A program made the translations under genes and the position numbers. From Halisarca cf. caerulea (taxonomy: Eukaryota > Porifera > Demospongiae > Chondrillida > Halisarcidae): a DNA stretch of 64,000 nt. Location: assembly GCA_963170055.1 (NCBI GenBank), contig CAUJGJ010000040.1, positions 1,916,301 through 1,980,300 on the forward strand. Direction: 5' to 3'. The notes under the pieces are model-generated. The model was not told the DNA's origin, ran no database searches, and worked only from the letters and a program-made list of their open reading frames with translations. This document shows positions 61,457 through 64,000 of this stretch, piece by piece (positions within the stretch are counted from its first letter, which is position 1; every line of letters begins with the position of its first letter).

Positions 61457-62960
61457 AACAGAGGTGCCATAGTGACACCGTTTTGTAGTGTCAAGGTGTA
61501 GCGGTTGTGCTTTAACTATAGTTTTAGGGTTAGATAAGTGAAGGCAGATTTAAAGATTGTCAAATTATCTTGCTGCTTTCTTGAATGGATGCACATGATC
61601 TTATGGAGCATTACATCCACTTACACTAGACCATCTTAAATTTATTATGCATGTCTGTAGGTGCAAGCCCTTGCAACACTACCTGTACGGAAATATGATA
61701 AATTGACAAAATACACACAATGTCATAATAGCATGCACATTCATGGTCGTGGCAGTACAACAAGAAGGGAACGTGCATACACACACACACATGCATACAC
61801 ACATGCAAACACACGGACACACGTACAGACGCACACACACACACTATATCAAACACCCACGCTGCAAAAAGTGCAGGTTTTACCTTGTCCTACCACAAGG
61901 TGGTATATTACGTTTACTAAAGGTTTACAATGATCTACCATCATCTCTGTTTTACCAGAGCACTATACCTTGAGGTTAACCATGCAGACATTGCATTATG
62001 CAAATAATTCATTATTTTATTGTTTTATTTTATTATTATTATTATTGTGATAATGATGGAGAAACAAAAATTTAAAAGAGTAACAAGTGTGTATATACAA
62101 CAGAATTAAACCCTACTATTATAAGACATATTATTATTGTTGTAATGCAATAAAACAGAAAATATATAATATATAACATGCATGAGCAGCAATAATAATA
62201 GTCAATCATAATATCAATCAATCAATCAAAATCCAGTGGAGCAAATGAGCTTAAAGATCCCAAAATGGATAGAGTGTTTCCCCTCTGGATGGCAACCGAG
62301 ATCCGCTGAACAAGGAACTCTCCTGCTCTAAGGTCCATGGTAGCCCTCTGTAGTCTCTGGCCAAGAGACTTGAAAACTCTATAGCAGCCTCTGCATGGGC
62401 CACAGGTACTCAGGGTTTCCACTGCGATTGCATGGCACAAAGTGTTAAGCAGAGCTCAAGTGGGCATACTTTGTGACCTTCAGTGGCTCTAGATCTGCAT
62501 GGGCTGCAGATGCACCAGCCTCGGTAGCAGATCTCCTAATTATATAAGGTTAGAGGCAGACAAAGTGTATCACGTTCCACAAGAAAATGCCCTGTGACCA
62601 AGGGATCATGGTTAGACCATCAGAGCGTTTGCATCACATTTCAATAGATGTGCACATTCCAGTCTTGAGGACACCTGAGCAGATGAAAGCAATCGACGAT
62701 AAACAATGTCGTTAATTGCATGGTGGACAGGCAATCTATACCTTGACTACATCTGAAGCTGAGGCCATGTATGCATAGCAAGCTGATCTATGTCATAAGG
62801 AGCATTTATGTGGTTTACACAGAGTGACTCCTAACCTGAGGCCAACAGTGATGCAGACAGTTACATTAATTTGTCATTCGTAAACTGAGGGAAGAGACTG
62901 GCATGACATTGAGCCATGCACCAGATTCTTTAATTGCAGAATACTGACAAGAGTCTTGCT
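61457..62960. other. Downstream of the membrane gene, no gene seen
   Basis: Includes a (CA)n patch at 61770-61850 and AT-rich ATTATT runs at 62000-62210. No exon with matching splice sites recognised. Confidence 0.4.
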
Positions 62961-62963
62961 TGG

Positions 62964-63013
<50 letters not shown>

Positions 63014-63062
63014 ATGTATGTAGTTGTTGAAGTTAAGTGTAATTTTCTTCTGCTTTGTACAG

Positions 63063-63261
63063 GAAAGAGTGGCTATCCAAGGTTGGGAGTCCACAGTCTA
63101 AAATTTACAAGTGTGTCTTCGAAGAAGAGAAAACAGTGGATAGTGTGGAGTTCTCTTCCTTTGAAATTGTGCGGAAAAGGCCATCAAAATCCATGTGCCT
63201 AAAGGAAAATACTATCTCCTCGTCAACTTTGTATGCATGCAGTGATGTGTTTTATTCTTGA
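63063..63261 (+). pseudogene. Duplicated last exon of acylphosphatase
   Basis: Acceptor TTTGTACAG at 63054-63062, then KEWLSKVGSPQSKIYKCVFE and SSFEIVRK. The original stop is lost, and the frame runs ~20 residues further to 63261. The exons with the catalytic Arg and Asn are not seen between 61456 and 62960, so this copy cannot make an enzyme by itself; it could serve as an alternative last exon. Confidence 0.8.
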
Positions 63262-63724
63262 ATTTATCTCATTTTGAATACCCTCTATCGAACTCATCAT
63301 GTTTCGAATCAGTACTCTGAGAGGTACTACCCACCATCAGCACAAACTAGATCAGCTAGATTACATTGCATGTATGTGGGTTCAATGGTGCGAGAGAATT
63401 GTAACCATTAGTTGAGTAGAATGAAGGCAGAACCAGCACGAGACAAGACAGGATTGAGACAGGTGGACAAAGGACACACGTGGATGATCGTTCTTGTACG
63501 CATGTGTGTAAATATACAATTAATTAAACACAAAAAGTGGTAATTACGAAAGTCAAACAAAGGCCTAAAGTATGTCCTCCACGCACAATGGTACCGGTTG
63601 TGATAGTGCGTGCCTGGTGTTGTTATATATAGTGCTTTTATTACCGGTATGTTTTTGTAAAATTTGTGTAATGCTGTGCATATAATTATGGCAGTATAGG
63701 GTCTATGGTCACGTGCACTAAAAT

Positions 63725-63830
63725 ATGGCGGTCGAAGCTGTTCTCACCGAGGCTAAGGCCTGCCCGGGCAAGGACTACTTTTCTTGGAAATTGACTACTT
63801 ACACAGGAGTCACCTTGTTTTACAAAGAAG
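63725..63830 (+). CDS. Duplicated first exon of the membrane gene, extended
   Basis: ATG at 63725, MAVEAVLTEAKACPG, parallel to MAIEAILEGLCLACP at 56163. The original donor CAG|GTAAG reads CGG|GCAAG here. Either a GC donor is used, or the frame reads through (KDYFSWKLTTYTGVTLFYKE) to a good donor G|GTAAGAAT at 63831. The rest lies beyond or near the window end, so this may start a second gene of the family. Confidence 0.55.
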
Positions 63831-64000
63831 GTAAGAATACGTAGCCTTTATATTCTATCGGTTTCAATCGCCAGAAATGTCTCTAGATATACTTTTATGC
63901 TTGTTCCGTCGAAGACACATGTACGGACGGGTACTGAATTGTCCTTGCGTTCGAACTTCAACGTATGGTTGTGTATTTAAGTTGACAGTAACCCAGAGAA

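Larger units (their letters stand above)
62961..63850 (+). repeat. Partial duplicate of the 55200-56250 block
   Basis: Starts in a (GT)n tract, then follows the original through the acylphosphatase last exon, its 3' flank (TACTACCCACCATC), the E-box and the first exon of the membrane gene. The pogo-like MITE of the original is absent. Confidence 0.85.

Noticed and set aside
61626..61973. Frames with CVCASVRVSVC or HTHMHTHMQT
   Set aside because: CA-rich simple sequence; no gene evidence.

Overview
The window is animal nuclear DNA: AT-rich, with intron-split genes, GT/AG splice sites, microsatellites and many DNA transposons. Recognisable genes are metazoan (a LYRM1 homologue, an acylphosphatase, a kelch-repeat gene, a CARD-like exon, a small cluster of divergent seven-transmembrane receptors). 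The gene mix and the lineage-specific 7TM family would suit an early-branching animal such as a demosponge; that is an inference from gene content and style, not a measured assignment.

Layout. 1-16,042: three 7TM receptor copies (3-458 partial, 3512-4558, 14607-15608), all on the plus strand, separated by foldback elements, MITEs and a degenerate TTAA-flanked element that encodes a DUF7869-like protein (9916-13445). 16,043-27,000: two full-length piggyBac elements (17599-21158 and 22828-25933); each can be matched to an uninterrupted copy of its target elsewhere in the window. 27,124-28,128: a kelch-repeat gene (minus). 28,200-39,033: transposon-dense DNA with a broken piggyBac gene, several copies of one MITE family and, at 37075-37600, the first two exons of a CARD-like gene (minus). 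39,670-48,543: one six-exon minus-strand gene of unknown family whose 4.6-kb last intron holds transposons nested four deep. 49,000-53,300: repeats, a 74-bp perfect palindrome, two minisatellites and weak minus-strand exons. 53,435-55,465: LYRM1 (minus) and acylphosphatase (plus), head to head with 26 bp between start codons. 56,163-61,456: a plus-strand multi-membrane-span gene of unknown family, with a Harbinger element and a long minisatellite in its large intron. 62,961-63,850: a partial duplicate of the acylphosphatase last exon and of the first exon of the membrane gene.

The most striking system is a MITE family with ends CGCAGGTAWGTTATG, present in about 14 copies. It makes 2-bp target duplications, its end is a near-perfect 5' splice site, and its subterminal hairpins differ between subfamilies by compensated 3-base changes. 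A second thread is a set of TTAA-target elements, most of which carry their own short palindrome just inside the end; one of them carries a DUF7869-like gene instead of a piggyBac transposase.
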